From Pseudomonadota bacterium (lineage in GTDB: Bacteria > Desulfobacterota > Desulfobulbia > Desulfobulbales > JAHJIY01): a DNA stretch of 64,000 bases. The position numbers and the translations under genes were made by a program. Under the pieces are notes generated by a model. That model searched no databases and had not been told where the DNA came from. It saw only the letters and a list, made by a program, of their open reading frames with translations. Positions 7,264 to 16,170 of the stretch are shown here, one piece after another. The stretch covers positions 1 to 64,000 of the forward strand of contig JAHJIY010000008.1 in the NCBI GenBank assembly GCA_018823175.1, written 5' to 3'. Position 1 is the stretch's first letter. The number at the start of each line of letters is the position of its first letter.

Positions 7264-9498
7264 TTATATTTTTCCAATCGTTCTTTTGATGTAATCCTGG
7301 GTAGAGGGGTCCGTCGTCAGCCTAATGAACTTTTCTTTCCGATTGGCTATCTCGGAAAAAATAGAATCGGATTGAGAGTCCTCAAATCTTCGTAAGGCCC
7401 GGGTGGCAACCTGTAAAAGTTGTAAAGAGTGGCGCAGGTTCTCTTTTTGTTTCATCGTCTGATAGTAGGATGATGCCGGGTCGCCAAATTCCTTGACTAT
7501 TCCCTGGATGATTGCTTGTGCTGAGCTGCCGCCGATCAAGCCAATAAAGATGACTAGTTCCCTTTGCAAATAGAGCAGAAATCGCGGTTTCATTTCATCA
7601 TTGTTATGCTGCTCTTTGGCGGAAGATTCATACATAAGCTCAATGATTATTTTTGCTTTCTTTAAAATGTATTCAAGGTTTTCCTCAAAAAATTCCAGTC
7701 CAACTTTAATCATTTCCTGATTTAGTCCTTTATGACAAAGAAGAACTTCTTCCGGGGTTATCTCGATATTGCTCCCTTCTTCCCGGTTGAATTTGCGCAG
7801 CAGAATTGAACCCAGCATCAGGCCGTTTCGATCAGAGAAATTAACCGTTCCTGAATGGCTGAAGACGTCGGCGAGCAGAATTTTAAGGGCGTCTTGCGGT
7901 GTTTTAAGGCGGCCGACCAGGATTTGTAAGGCGTTGAGGAAGGAGACCCGGTCTTCCCTGGATGAAAGCTCTTTCAGGTAGTACCAGAGAAACTCAAAAA
8001 CCTTACTGTCGTATTGGACAAATTCTGTGATATTCTTGGTAAAGTAATTTCGATGAAAGTGACCATTCTGGTCAAAGCAGGCCTTGAGCAGATCAATTAG
8101 GTGAGAGGCATTTTTGACACTGATCTTGAAATTTCTGGCGATAACCAAAAAGTCCTCTTCATCGAAATGAACTTGTTTTTTTGAAATGTCGCGAACCTTT
8201 TTTTTGGTCGCCGATCGTTGTTTAAAAAAACTGAGCAGATCTGATATGTTTTCGTGGAAAGACCACGCGGTTGACTGACCTTCGTGGTTGACCGAGCTAA
8301 CTTCATTACCCGAAATAGTAATGTTGTCGTAAACTTCATCGGAGATCTTTTCCAGACCGTCTTCGATGTTCTCCAGAGCATCATTTTGTAAAGACTGTTT
8401 GTCCTCGTTTTTTTCGGCAAGATTCATGAATTCGGTGGCCTGGGACAAACGATTACCCATCACAACTCCGGTTTTGATATCGTTGTAACCTTCTCTGGTG
8501 ATACTGGAGAGTACTTCCGATGCCATTTTTGGGTTGTTGCCATATTTTTCAAGAACCAGCCGGGAGACCTGAACGGCCTTTATCGCAAGTTCCGGATTTG
8601 CCTGCGGGGTTTTGGTTTGGGTGAGCCACTGGACATTGTTGACTTCAAGCGGCATTTTGTGGATTCTTTCACGATAATTTTTAGAGGCGATGATTACATC
8701 GTAGACCGTGGTGAAACGAGACAAATCGACAGAAGTCTGCGGTCCCAGAATCATCGGTTTTATCTTGTTGACCAGTTTTTCAAGCGCCTCAGGTGGCACC
8801 TTATTGGTTGCCGCCAGAAGAGTAAGATTAATATTTGGTTGGCCATATTCATCGTGAACAATAAAGTGGTTTTCAGTGTTCTCGTACATAAAGAATTGGA
8901 CAAGATGTAAGATGTTGTTTCTTATTTTGTTGTAATCTTCGTCCTCGCCTTTGCCGATGTCGATCGAGAAGTTGAAGATATTCGTTACACTTAAGGTCTT
9001 GAAGGCTTCCATCAGTTTAGAGTATATGGCGGCGCCTTTGACCTTTTCCCTTTGTGCTACAATTTGGGCCATCTGGTAATCGAGCAGGAAGTTGCCAAAG
9101 GACAGTTCGTAATCATATGACTCTGAACCGCTTTGTTCGGAAGGACATTGCTGGCCGCGGAGACGGCAGTAGATTTTGCCGTCGAATTTTGGGAATTTCG
9201 CCAGATTTTTTAAAATATGCAGCAGGTTTTTTATTTTTTGTTCGTTTTCCTTGGCCAGGCTGGAAAAGCGACTGTTAGCCAGAATGCCGGCAAAAAGGCA
9301 GGTCGTTTGGGCCAGTAGCATGCGATAGTAATCCAGCACCTTTTCTTCTTGATTGAGTTGCTCGATTAACTCGGATTTTGATAAATCGGTGTGAATGACT
9401 CGGTCGGAGTCATCTATTCCGGCGAATCTTTTATAAAGATCTTCGGCTGATTTATCTAAAGCAAAATCATCATCTTTTTTTTCTGTTTCTTCCATCAA
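7264..9498 (-). CDS. Large cytosolic protein of unknown function (744 residues)
   Basis: The protein starts MMEETEKKDDDFALDKSAED and is mostly alpha-helical, with no signal peptide, no membrane segments and no P-loop or other catalytic motif that I can see. One stretch (IYCRLRGQQCPSE, about residues 105-117) contains two cysteines. The middle (about residues 365-420) is acidic and serine-rich, and the last 300 residues look like helical repeats. It lies alone between dapL and a DUF3108 gene. Start: the first two ATG codons are adjacent and the shorter choice costs one residue. I do not recognise the family; it looks like a lineage-specific deltaproteobacterial protein. Confidence 0.75.
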   Translation of the reverse strand: MMEETEKKDDDFALDKSAEDLYKRFAGIDDSDRVIHTDLSKSELIEQLNQEEKVLDYYRMLLAQTTCLFAGILANSRFSSLAKENEQKIKNLLHILKNLAKFPKFDGKIYCRLRGQQCPSEQSGSESYDYELSFGNFLLDYQMAQIVAQREKVKGAAIYSKLMEAFKTLSVTNIFNFSIDIGKGEDEDYNKIRNNILHLVQFFMYENTENHFIVHDEYGQPNINLTLLAATNKVPPEALEKLVNKIKPMILGPQTSVDLSRFTTVYDVIIASKNYRERIHKMPLEVNNVQWLTQTKTPQANPELAIKAVQVSRLVLEKYGNNPKMASEVLSSITREGYNDIKTGVVMGNRLSQATEFMNLAEKNEDKQSLQNDALENIEDGLEKISDEVYDNITISGNEVSSVNHEGQSTAWSFHENISDLLSFFKQRSATKKKVRDISKKQVHFDEEDFLVIARNFKISVKNASHLIDLLKACFDQNGHFHRNYFTKNITEFVQYDSKVFEFLWYYLKELSSREDRVSFLNALQILVGRLKTPQDALKILLADVFSHSGTVNFSDRNGLMLGSILLRKFNREEGSNIEITPEEVLLCHKGLNQEMIKVGLEFFEENLEYILKKAKIIIELMYESSAKEQHNNDEMKPRFLLYLQRELVIFIGLIGGSSAQAIIQGIVKEFGDPASSYYQTMKQKENLRHSLQLLQVATRALRRFEDSQSDSIFSEIANRKEKFIRLTTDPSTQDYIKRTIGKI

Positions 9499-9557
9499 AC
9501 TGCCTTGTAATGCCTTTGAGATAGGAACAAAAAATTACTTTGTGGACGGTTGATCCC

Positions 9558-9581
9558 AGTTTATCGAGCTCAGGATAAACT
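9558..9581. promoter_or_regulatory. Perfect 8-bp inverted repeat upstream of the 744-residue gene
   Basis: AGTTTATC and GATAAACT flank an 8-base centre containing GAGCTC, about 60 bp before the start codon. It is palindromic in the manner of an operator; there is no T-run, so a terminator is less likely. The regulator is unknown. Confidence 0.35.
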
Positions 9582-9731
9582 ACTGATTTGTAATGTTATA
9601 TACATCAGTTGATAAGTTTCCGTAAACCGCCAAATTTGTCGGACCATTAATAATAAACTATCATATTTCTGCTATTAAACTCAATTTTAAGGCTGACAAG
9701 TTGATTTCGGCTGGTTTAACTTTTATTTTTG

Positions 9732-10529
9732 TCATGATCCTGTCAGATTTTCATATTCGACCAGATCGGCGGTAAAAGAGCCGATAACAACCTTGCTCTG
9801 CACTCTGACCAGCAGGCGGCGCTGGTCGGTGGTTATCCAAAGTTGTATTTTCGAATCGGTGTTTTTTTCAAAGACCCCCCCGACATTTTTCAGATCAGGT
9901 TCCACCAGAAATGTATCGTATTGCCGGTCCCCGACCATTATTTTTTCACGCTTCAGCACCTTGGCCCGGCCAATGGTAATAGTTTTACCGTCAGTTACCG
10001 GCCGATCTATGTTCTGGCCTACTTTTGACAGATGACGGCGGACATAATAGAAGGAGGCCAGGGGGTCGAGTGTGCCGGGTGGAATTAAAGCAGGATCAGC
10101 TTTTTTGCCATTTTTTGTGTATTGCATCAGATGTTTTTCTGGACTGAATTCGATTAATATTTTTCGTTTGGTACTCCCTTCATGCTGGTTTTTTTTATAT
10201 GAAAGTGAGTTGCGTAGCCCCGCATCATTTTTTGATTCAATGTAGTCCCTTACTTTAAAAAACACGTCGACAAAGGAATTGGTCCGGGCGGTAAATTGGA
10301 AGCGCCAGGTCATCTCGTCGTTTATTTCCTGGCTCGGTAGGATGGTTAATTCGGCGCAACCGGCCGGAATAAGCCCCCATTTTAGCAAGTAAACCAACTT
10401 TTCGCCGGGCTGGAAGGGAAAATCGGCCGCGTTATTTTCAGCAATCGCGGTGCCGGGCCATAGATTCAGAGCGGTCAAAACAATGATCACAACTAAGAAA
10501 TACTTATTTGACCGCAGTGAGGTACCCAT
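9732..10529 (-). CDS. DUF3108 periplasmic protein
   Basis: After a basic start and a hydrophobic segment ending ALNLWPGTAIAENN (signal peptidase I type), the mature part begins FPFQPGEKLVYLLKWGLIPAG. This is the hallmark opening of DUF3108, followed by a beta-rich domain with FTARTNSFVDVFFKVRD and LDPLASFYYVR. DUF3108 proteins are exported and probably adopt a barrel- or lipocalin-like fold; their role is not known. I chose ATG 10529, which has AGGA nine bases upstream; ATG 10547 would add six residues. The gene stands alone between the 744-residue gene and an aldo/keto reductase. Confidence 0.85.
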   Translation of the reverse strand: MGTSLRSNKYFLVVIIVLTALNLWPGTAIAENNAADFPFQPGEKLVYLLKWGLIPAGCAELTILPSQEINDEMTWRFQFTARTNSFVDVFFKVRDYIESKNDAGLRNSLSYKKNQHEGSTKRKILIEFSPEKHLMQYTKNGKKADPALIPPGTLDPLASFYYVRRHLSKVGQNIDRPVTDGKTITIGRAKVLKREKIMVGDRQYDTFLVEPDLKNVGGVFEKNTDSKIQLWITTDQRRLLVRVQSKVVIGSFTADLVEYENLTGS

Positions 10530-10685
10530 AAATTTTGTTCCTGGCATTAACTTGCGGGTGAATGTTTGTGAAAACTAGATAGATTCAGCTAGTTAACGGC
10601 TACTTGTTACTTTTTTTGCTCATGGCGATGAGTGTAAGTCCGACCCCGGATCAAATAGATCACTTTTTATTGTTCTGGTCAGCCA

Positions 10686-11723
10686 TCATTCTTTCCATTT
10701 CGGCGGTTCGGTCCGGTACTGGATCTGGCGGTCCAGCATCCAGCCCGGATATTCCTCCGGCAAGCGGCTGATCTGGTCCAGGGTTACCAGCTCCGGGGTA
10801 CTTAAGGTCACCTGAATGGCGTCGAGGTTGTCCTTAAGCTGCGCCATGGTTTTGGCCCCGATGATCACCGAGGAGACCGGTTTCTGCGCTAATAGCCAGG
10901 CCAGGGCGATCCGGGCGATGGAGATGTTGCGCTCTGCTGCCATCGGTCGCATGGCTTCGACACAGCGGAAGGCCCGCTCCTTGTCGACTACCGGGAAGTC
11001 GAAATTGCTGCGTCGGCTATCTTCGGGCCCTTTGCCTTCCGGGCTGAATTTGCCGGTCAGCAAGCCTCCGGCCAGCGGGCTCCAGACCATCAGCCCCAGC
11101 CCCTGGTCCTGGATCATCGGCAATACTTCCCGCTCCAGGTCACGGCCGGCGATGGTGTAATAGGCCTGGACACTGGCAAAGCGCGCCCAGCCCCGGCGTT
11201 TAGAAATGGCCAGCCCCTTCATGATCTGCCAGGCCGGCAGGTTGCAAAGGCCGATGTAACGGACCTTGCCGGACCGGACCAGATCGTTCAGGGTTTCCAG
11301 TGCTTCCTCAAGCGGGGTTAAAGGATCGAGGCCGTGCAATTGGTAGAGGTCGATATGGTCCACTTGCAGCCTTTTCAAGCTGGCGTCCACCTCGTTCATC
11401 AGATGGTAACGAGACTGGCCCCGACCGTTGGGCAGGTCGTTCATTACCCCGGTGGCCTTGGTGGCGATCACCAGTTCGTCGCGCGGCAGTCCCAGTTTAT
11501 GCAGAGCCTGACCGACCAGCTCTTCCGACTGGCCAAGCGAGTAGACATTGGCGGTGTCGATAAAGTTGATCCCCCGGTCAAAGGCGTATTTGATTTGTGC
11601 TTTAACCGCCTTCTGGTCCAAGCCGCCCATAACCTTCCAGAATCCGGCACTACCGTAAGTCATGGTGCCAAGACATAGTTCTGAAACGTAAAGACCGGTT
11701 TGGCCCAAAAGTCTATATTTCAT
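10686..11723 (-). CDS. Aldo/keto reductase
   Basis: The 345-residue NADPH-dependent oxidoreductase has the full catalytic tetrad: Asp56 and Tyr61 in FIDTANVYS, Lys89 in ATKAT and His130 in LYQLHG. The cofactor-binding end is also present (SVIIGAKTMAQLKDNL). The N-terminal MKYRLLGQTGLYVSELCLGT is typical of the AKR branch that includes YajO/YghZ-like and general-stress AKRs. The natural substrate cannot be read from sequence. A GGGAGGA ribosome-binding site precedes the ATG. No neighbour suggests a dedicated pathway. Confidence 0.92.
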   Translation of the reverse strand: MKYRLLGQTGLYVSELCLGTMTYGSAGFWKVMGGLDQKAVKAQIKYAFDRGINFIDTANVYSLGQSEELVGQALHKLGLPRDELVIATKATGVMNDLPNGRGQSRYHLMNEVDASLKRLQVDHIDLYQLHGLDPLTPLEEALETLNDLVRSGKVRYIGLCNLPAWQIMKGLAISKRRGWARFASVQAYYTIAGRDLEREVLPMIQDQGLGLMVWSPLAGGLLTGKFSPEGKGPEDSRRSNFDFPVVDKERAFRCVEAMRPMAAERNISIARIALAWLLAQKPVSSVIIGAKTMAQLKDNLDAIQVTLSTPELVTLDQISRLPEEYPGWMLDRQIQYRTEPPKWKE

Positions 11724-12136
11724 CTCTTCATCCTCCCTGGTTTGCTTGATGGTAAGCTGATGGATTCAGGTACGCATTCAGTATTGTACGTTATTCTTCT
11801 GGAAGAGTCATGTTTGATATTGGTTTAGGGGAACTCGGCAACGAAGGACTGTCGGTTAAATTCCATGTTAGTTTAGTTGCGAAATTGGCATGCACTACTT
11901 GGAGCTGCAACTACGGCTGAGTGTTAAGAAGGGTTGTCGACTAAACACGTTTTTTGCGCATGCTGCTTGGTGGCGATTTGCTGATGATTACTGCGTTGGG
12001 CCGTTATTAGCTCTACTGAAAACCGACATTATTCATTGTAAAAAATGGGTAGCAGAAGATCTGGTTTTGGGGTTTGTTTTTCAGCATTGCCAGTGTTTTT
12101 TGGCTCAGTTACTGGATCGTTGAACAAGACAATTTG
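11724..12136. other. Intergenic region without recognised genes
   Basis: This 413-bp gap lies upstream of the aldo/keto reductase and downstream of the O-antigen ligase-like gene. The longest open frame (11890-12123, plus strand, 77 codons) has no ribosome-binding site and no recognisable protein features. I see no repeat, tRNA or terminator with a good T-run. Confidence 0.4.
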
Positions 12137-13945
12137 TTATTTTCTGGTCTGTGTTTCAATTGCTTGTAAAAGGGCGGTTGCCTGCTGGCGGTATTCCCGG
12201 GCGCCGGAACTGTCCTGTCGAATCTCTTGTGCTTGCGTAAGTTGCCTGCGGGCTTCAGAGAAGTCGTCAATCAGGATGGCCAACCGTCCAAGCTCATAGT
12301 ATGGCCGTATCAGCATGGGGAAACTACTCCGCAGTGCTTCCCATTCATTTTTAGCGGTCTGCTGGTCAACACTATATTCAGTAAGTTCGGCGTGAAAGAA
12401 AAGAGTATTGAAGTCGGCGGAAAGGGACATCGCTACCTCACTCTCTTTAAGGGCCTCGGAGTATTGTTCTTTCATGGCCAGAGCCCTGGCATGGTCGAGG
12501 CGTACCCCGGCAATTTCGGGCAGGAGCATGGACGCTATTGAAAGATTTGCCAGAGAACGGGCTATGGTGCGGATTTTCAAGGTGTCTTTGCCCTTATCCC
12601 AGATAATGATCCCTGCCAGATGCCGGAAACCCTGGACCAGCGAAAATAATGCTGCTGTGAGCAGGGCGATCATGAGTACCTGTCGTTTTCTGGGAGAGAG
12701 AATGTCCGCGGATTTTGGTTGGCCGGTAACTGGAAGTGCCAGCAGAATACCGGTCAGGAACCAGAAAAGTATCCAGGAGGATGGGACATGTAGCGGCGAG
12801 TCGATCATGCCATACAAGGCCAATGCTCCAAGCCCGGCGGCTACTCCGCGGCTGATCTCATTGCCATGGCGATGACCAAGTTGTATGGCCGAAAGAATAA
12901 AAATAACAAAGAAAAGGGCGCTGGGAATGCCGCCTTCCACTATGGTCTGCAGAAAATCGTTATGCAGGAAACGGATAGTCCCCAAAGGCATGAAGGCGGT
13001 GGCATCGCCGTTTATAAGAGTGGCAGCGGCTTGAGGGTAGGCAGGCAGGAAACCGCCCAGACCGATGCCGGTGAAGGGGTGTGCGGTAATAAGGTGAAGG
13101 GCCGTTTGCCAGAGGAACAGTCTGCCGCGCACCCAGGGCAGTGATTGATGCCAGCCTTGCATGGTGCCATAGAAAATGATTGTAACGCAGAAAAACGATA
13201 AGATGATTAGTAGCAGTATTTTGGTTTTCTTTTGCAGGGTGGAGCCCAGCATCAGGTAGAGAACAATCCCGGCGATCATGGCGATAATTCCGCCTTTAGA
13301 CAGGGTCGCAAGGATACCGGCAATCAGCAGGATGGTCAGAAAGGTATCCGCCCAGCGGGTCTTGGTCTGGCTGCATTCTTGCCGCAGGCCGAGGGTGACC
13401 GGCACCAGTGGCAGGAGGAAGGCAGCCGCCCAGTTTGGATTGCCGAAGGTCGCTTGCCCCTGGAATTCAGGGCCACCGAGATTCTGGATTAACAGTGGAA
13501 AACCAATCTGCTGCAGGATGATAACCGTGGCAATTACTCCGCCGGTCCAGGTTAGGAGGTGTAGACAGTGTTGACGGTGGGCAAGGGTAGTCTGTTGGAA
13601 AATCATTGCTACGAGATAACAGAGTCCAAGTCCCAAAGCCAGCTGGGCCACGCCACTGGCGTGCAATAGAGGGTAAGGTGTAGAAAGGGGTAGAATGATT
13701 GCGGTGAGCGCATAGGCTCCGGCCCAGCTCATAAGTTTGATTTGAGGGGGCAGTGCCTGTCGGAAATAAGGGGCGAGTCGAAAGGCATATATCGCCAAAC
13801 ACGAAATGACCAGACCGGTCAGTCCGAAGCGCGATAACCGATAGCCCCCATCAATTCCGGGCATGAAAAAAATCGCTACGGCGCAGACTCCACCTGTGGT
13901 TAAAAGCGCGGCGCGCCGGAAGCGTTGTTCGGCGATTTCCATCAA
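12137..13945 (-). CDS. O-antigen ligase/polymerase-like membrane protein (Wzy_C) with C-terminal TPRs
   Basis: The 602-residue protein has about 11-12 hydrophobic segments in the first 430 residues. It carries the Wzy_C signature GRLFLWQTALHLITAHPFTG followed by IGLGGF, the periplasmic loop of O-antigen ligases (WaaL), polymerases and related PglL-type oligosaccharyltransferases. The C-terminal 130 residues are soluble and TPR-like (YSEALKESEVAMSLSADF, YYELGRLAILIDDFSEARR). It overlaps by 4 bp the preceding gene for a secreted repeat lipoprotein, so the two are translationally coupled. Whether it acts on lipid A core or glycosylates a protein such as its partner cannot be decided here. Confidence 0.85.
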   Translation of the reverse strand: MMEIAEQRFRRAALLTTGGVCAVAIFFMPGIDGGYRLSRFGLTGLVISCLAIYAFRLAPYFRQALPPQIKLMSWAGAYALTAIILPLSTPYPLLHASGVAQLALGLGLCYLVAMIFQQTTLAHRQHCLHLLTWTGGVIATVIILQQIGFPLLIQNLGGPEFQGQATFGNPNWAAAFLLPLVPVTLGLRQECSQTKTRWADTFLTILLIAGILATLSKGGIIAMIAGIVLYLMLGSTLQKKTKILLLIILSFFCVTIIFYGTMQGWHQSLPWVRGRLFLWQTALHLITAHPFTGIGLGGFLPAYPQAAATLINGDATAFMPLGTIRFLHNDFLQTIVEGGIPSALFFVIFILSAIQLGHRHGNEISRGVAAGLGALALYGMIDSPLHVPSSWILFWFLTGILLALPVTGQPKSADILSPRKRQVLMIALLTAALFSLVQGFRHLAGIIIWDKGKDTLKIRTIARSLANLSIASMLLPEIAGVRLDHARALAMKEQYSEALKESEVAMSLSADFNTLFFHAELTEYSVDQQTAKNEWEALRSSFPMLIRPYYELGRLAILIDDFSEARRQLTQAQEIRQDSSGAREYRQQATALLQAIETQTRK

Positions 13946-15744
13946 TTGGGGTGCGGGTCGCAGGTTACGTTGATGATCACTTCCCGGGTGAGTCCCTTGG
14001 CCTGGGCGGTCACCGTGTCGGTGGTCGACTCATTTGGTGCCGTATAGGTGATCGGGTAATCCCTGGGGATCTGCACGTAGGCGATGGGAATGCTTCCTTC
14101 CTCAGACAGAGTGCCATTGCCCTCGAAGGTTACCTCGCTTTCGTTGGCACAGGTATTGTTGAACAGATAGAGGGTCTTGGATTGGTTGCAGGCCAGTTCA
14201 ATGCTTTCCGAATGGGTGGTGCCGGTCTGGGAGGGCAGCACGTATGCACCGTAATGGACCTCCCAGGTCGGGTCATTTTTTACTGCCGGTTTGGTCGCGG
14301 AAAGGTAGAGACCGCTGTCTTGGTCGTTGATCCACTGGCAGTTGCGACTAAGGTGGTTGTCGTAGCAGCCGCCGCCCCAACCGAAAATGAAATTAAGGCC
14401 CCAGTTCCCTGCCGCTTCGTTGACGCAGCAGTCGATTTGTACATAATGGTGACAGGTGGAACCGATATATTTTTTTATTTTTTCAGCTTTCCAAAACACC
14501 GCGTCAGCGCTGCTAGAAGGTGGCGTCGGTCTGGTGCCGTTCCAATCGGCGCTGTCATAGTCGAGGCAACATGGTCCCGTATTTTTTTCGTAGCGGCAGG
14601 GATCCAGGCCGGGATCAACCAAGGCTGCATGCAGGTTCTGGGCGGCGAGATCAAGTTCGGTGTGACAGCAGTCGGCATCCATTCGGGTGGGGTCGGGAAA
14701 GGGTACGGTAACGGTGATGGTCGGAGTTGGCTGATCGGCCGTGGCCAGCAGGTACAATGGAAAACTGAACAGGGGCTTTGTGTCGGTGTAATGCCTGAAG
14801 ACCTGGGCTACCGTAATGTTTGGCAGTACGAGGGGAATCGTCAGATTGCCATCCTGGTCCATCATGACCCGGTATGCATCGATATCAACCCATTCGCCGC
14901 GGAGCGGAAAGGGGCCTTCTTCTATCCCGGTATCGGTGATTTTGAAAGTGGGGGTGCTCTGTTCGATTGCGGCCTTGTCTTTGGTAAGTTCAGCCAGGAC
15001 ATCGGCGTCTAATTCTCTTGCCAGCTTGAACTGGAATTTGCCGGTGAGGGTCTGGAAATAAGCAGGGCGACAGGCATCCCCGATGTCGTCGCCTGCGGAA
15101 TCGGTCTGGTCGGGGTTGGCGACAAAGGGGCAATTGTCGGTGGCGTTGGCAATTCCGTCGCCATCGGCATCGGCCGGCGCAAGATCGGCCAGGATCGGAA
15201 GAAACAGGGAGTCCATCGCGTCAACTGTTCCGTTGCCGTCAAAGTCAAGGACGTCGAAAGGAAATTTTTCGGGGACGGCCACCTCGTCTTCAATTTTGAT
15301 CCGGCCAAGGTCCAGAGTTGTTGACGGACCCATAATGAAATTTTCAACGGCATCGGCGCGGCTTGTTGACTGGATTAAATAAGGGTTTGGTTGCAGGAGG
15401 GTGCCCGCCACATTGCCGCTGTTGTCCAGGAACTCGAGGCGTAGTGCGGTCATCGCCGGTGCATCCATGGTAAAGGAGCAGTCGGTATTGTCAACATCGA
15501 CCGTGAATGCGGTGTCGGTCTCGGTGATCACCCGAACCTTCTTTATTGCACTGGGGCAACTCATGGCATCGGTGCCACCGGTATCAGCCATGGATCCCTT
15601 GATACTGGCTTTAAGTTGGGTCGGAATGTCGGTGTTATCGCCGTTTCCGCCTCCAGAACTGCCTCCTGAATCGCATGAAGTGTTGATGTACAGAGAAAAA
15701 GCCAAGATTACCAGGTAGCAGGACATTCTTTTCATGAAACGCAC
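13942..15744 (-). CDS. Secreted lipoprotein with thrombospondin type-3/EF-hand-like calcium repeats
   Basis: The 600-residue protein has a signal peptide with a lipobox-like NTSC at about residue 24, followed by a Gly/Ser linker (DSGGSSGGGNGDN). Around residues 165-225 there are calcium-binding loops: DFDGNGTVDAMDS (dockerin/EF-hand-like) and DADGDGIANATDNCPF...DDIGDAC (thrombospondin type-3). The C-terminal half is cysteine-rich (CCHTELD, CCLDYD, CCVNEAAGNWG), suggesting disulfides on the outer cell surface, and ends in a beta-sandwich-like segment. Its stop overlaps the start of the O-antigen ligase-like gene. The function is unknown; a surface binding or adhesion role is plausible. Confidence 0.8.
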   Translation of the reverse strand: MRFMKRMSCYLVILAFSLYINTSCDSGGSSGGGNGDNTDIPTQLKASIKGSMADTGGTDAMSCPSAIKKVRVITETDTAFTVDVDNTDCSFTMDAPAMTALRLEFLDNSGNVAGTLLQPNPYLIQSTSRADAVENFIMGPSTTLDLGRIKIEDEVAVPEKFPFDVLDFDGNGTVDAMDSLFLPILADLAPADADGDGIANATDNCPFVANPDQTDSAGDDIGDACRPAYFQTLTGKFQFKLARELDADVLAELTKDKAAIEQSTPTFKITDTGIEEGPFPLRGEWVDIDAYRVMMDQDGNLTIPLVLPNITVAQVFRHYTDTKPLFSFPLYLLATADQPTPTITVTVPFPDPTRMDADCCHTELDLAAQNLHAALVDPGLDPCRYEKNTGPCCLDYDSADWNGTRPTPPSSSADAVFWKAEKIKKYIGSTCHHYVQIDCCVNEAAGNWGLNFIFGWGGGCYDNHLSRNCQWINDQDSGLYLSATKPAVKNDPTWEVHYGAYVLPSQTGTTHSESIELACNQSKTLYLFNNTCANESEVTFEGNGTLSEEGSIPIAYVQIPRDYPITYTAPNESTTDTVTAQAKGLTREVIINVTCDPHPN

Positions 15745-16170
15745 CTCAAAAATAATAGATGTTTAATTCGATCAAATCTTAACCTTGCCTTCAAAAATAA
15801 GTCAATTGCTATTTATAAGAGCTAGGGATAAATAAAGACTCTTTACTTTCACCCTTCGGGTATAAGTTTCGTACGAGCAGACAAGCTGCTCAACTCAGCT
15901 TTAAAAATCCTCTTGATAATATAACGGTGACAGGATGATGTGAGTGTGGGGTAATAAATTAAGTAAAGAATCTGGGATTTTCTTGACCAGGCGGGACTTT
16001 TTTCTGTTCAGATCGCCCGCAATCAAGGTACAAGGATGGAGCATGTTGCCATGACTATTGTTGGGGACGGAAATTACGAAGGATGAATTGGCGAGTGATC
16101 AGGGACAACTCGTTACTATTTGCCCGTTTCTTGACACTTTCAGATAAAACCATTTTGTCATTATACGACC
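15745..16170. other. Divergent intergenic region with a small hairpin
   Basis: This 426-bp gap lies between the minus-strand surface lipoprotein and the plus-strand MFS gene and should contain both promoters. A perfect 6-bp hairpin (GAGCAG-ACAAG-CTGCTC, 15875-15891) lies inside it without a clean T-run. No gene is evident. Confidence 0.4.

Noticed and set aside
13951-15012. 353-codon plus-strand open frame opposite the surface lipoprotein
   Set aside because: The minus-strand frame has a signal peptide, calcium repeats and overlap with its neighbour; the plus-strand frame has no recognisable features.
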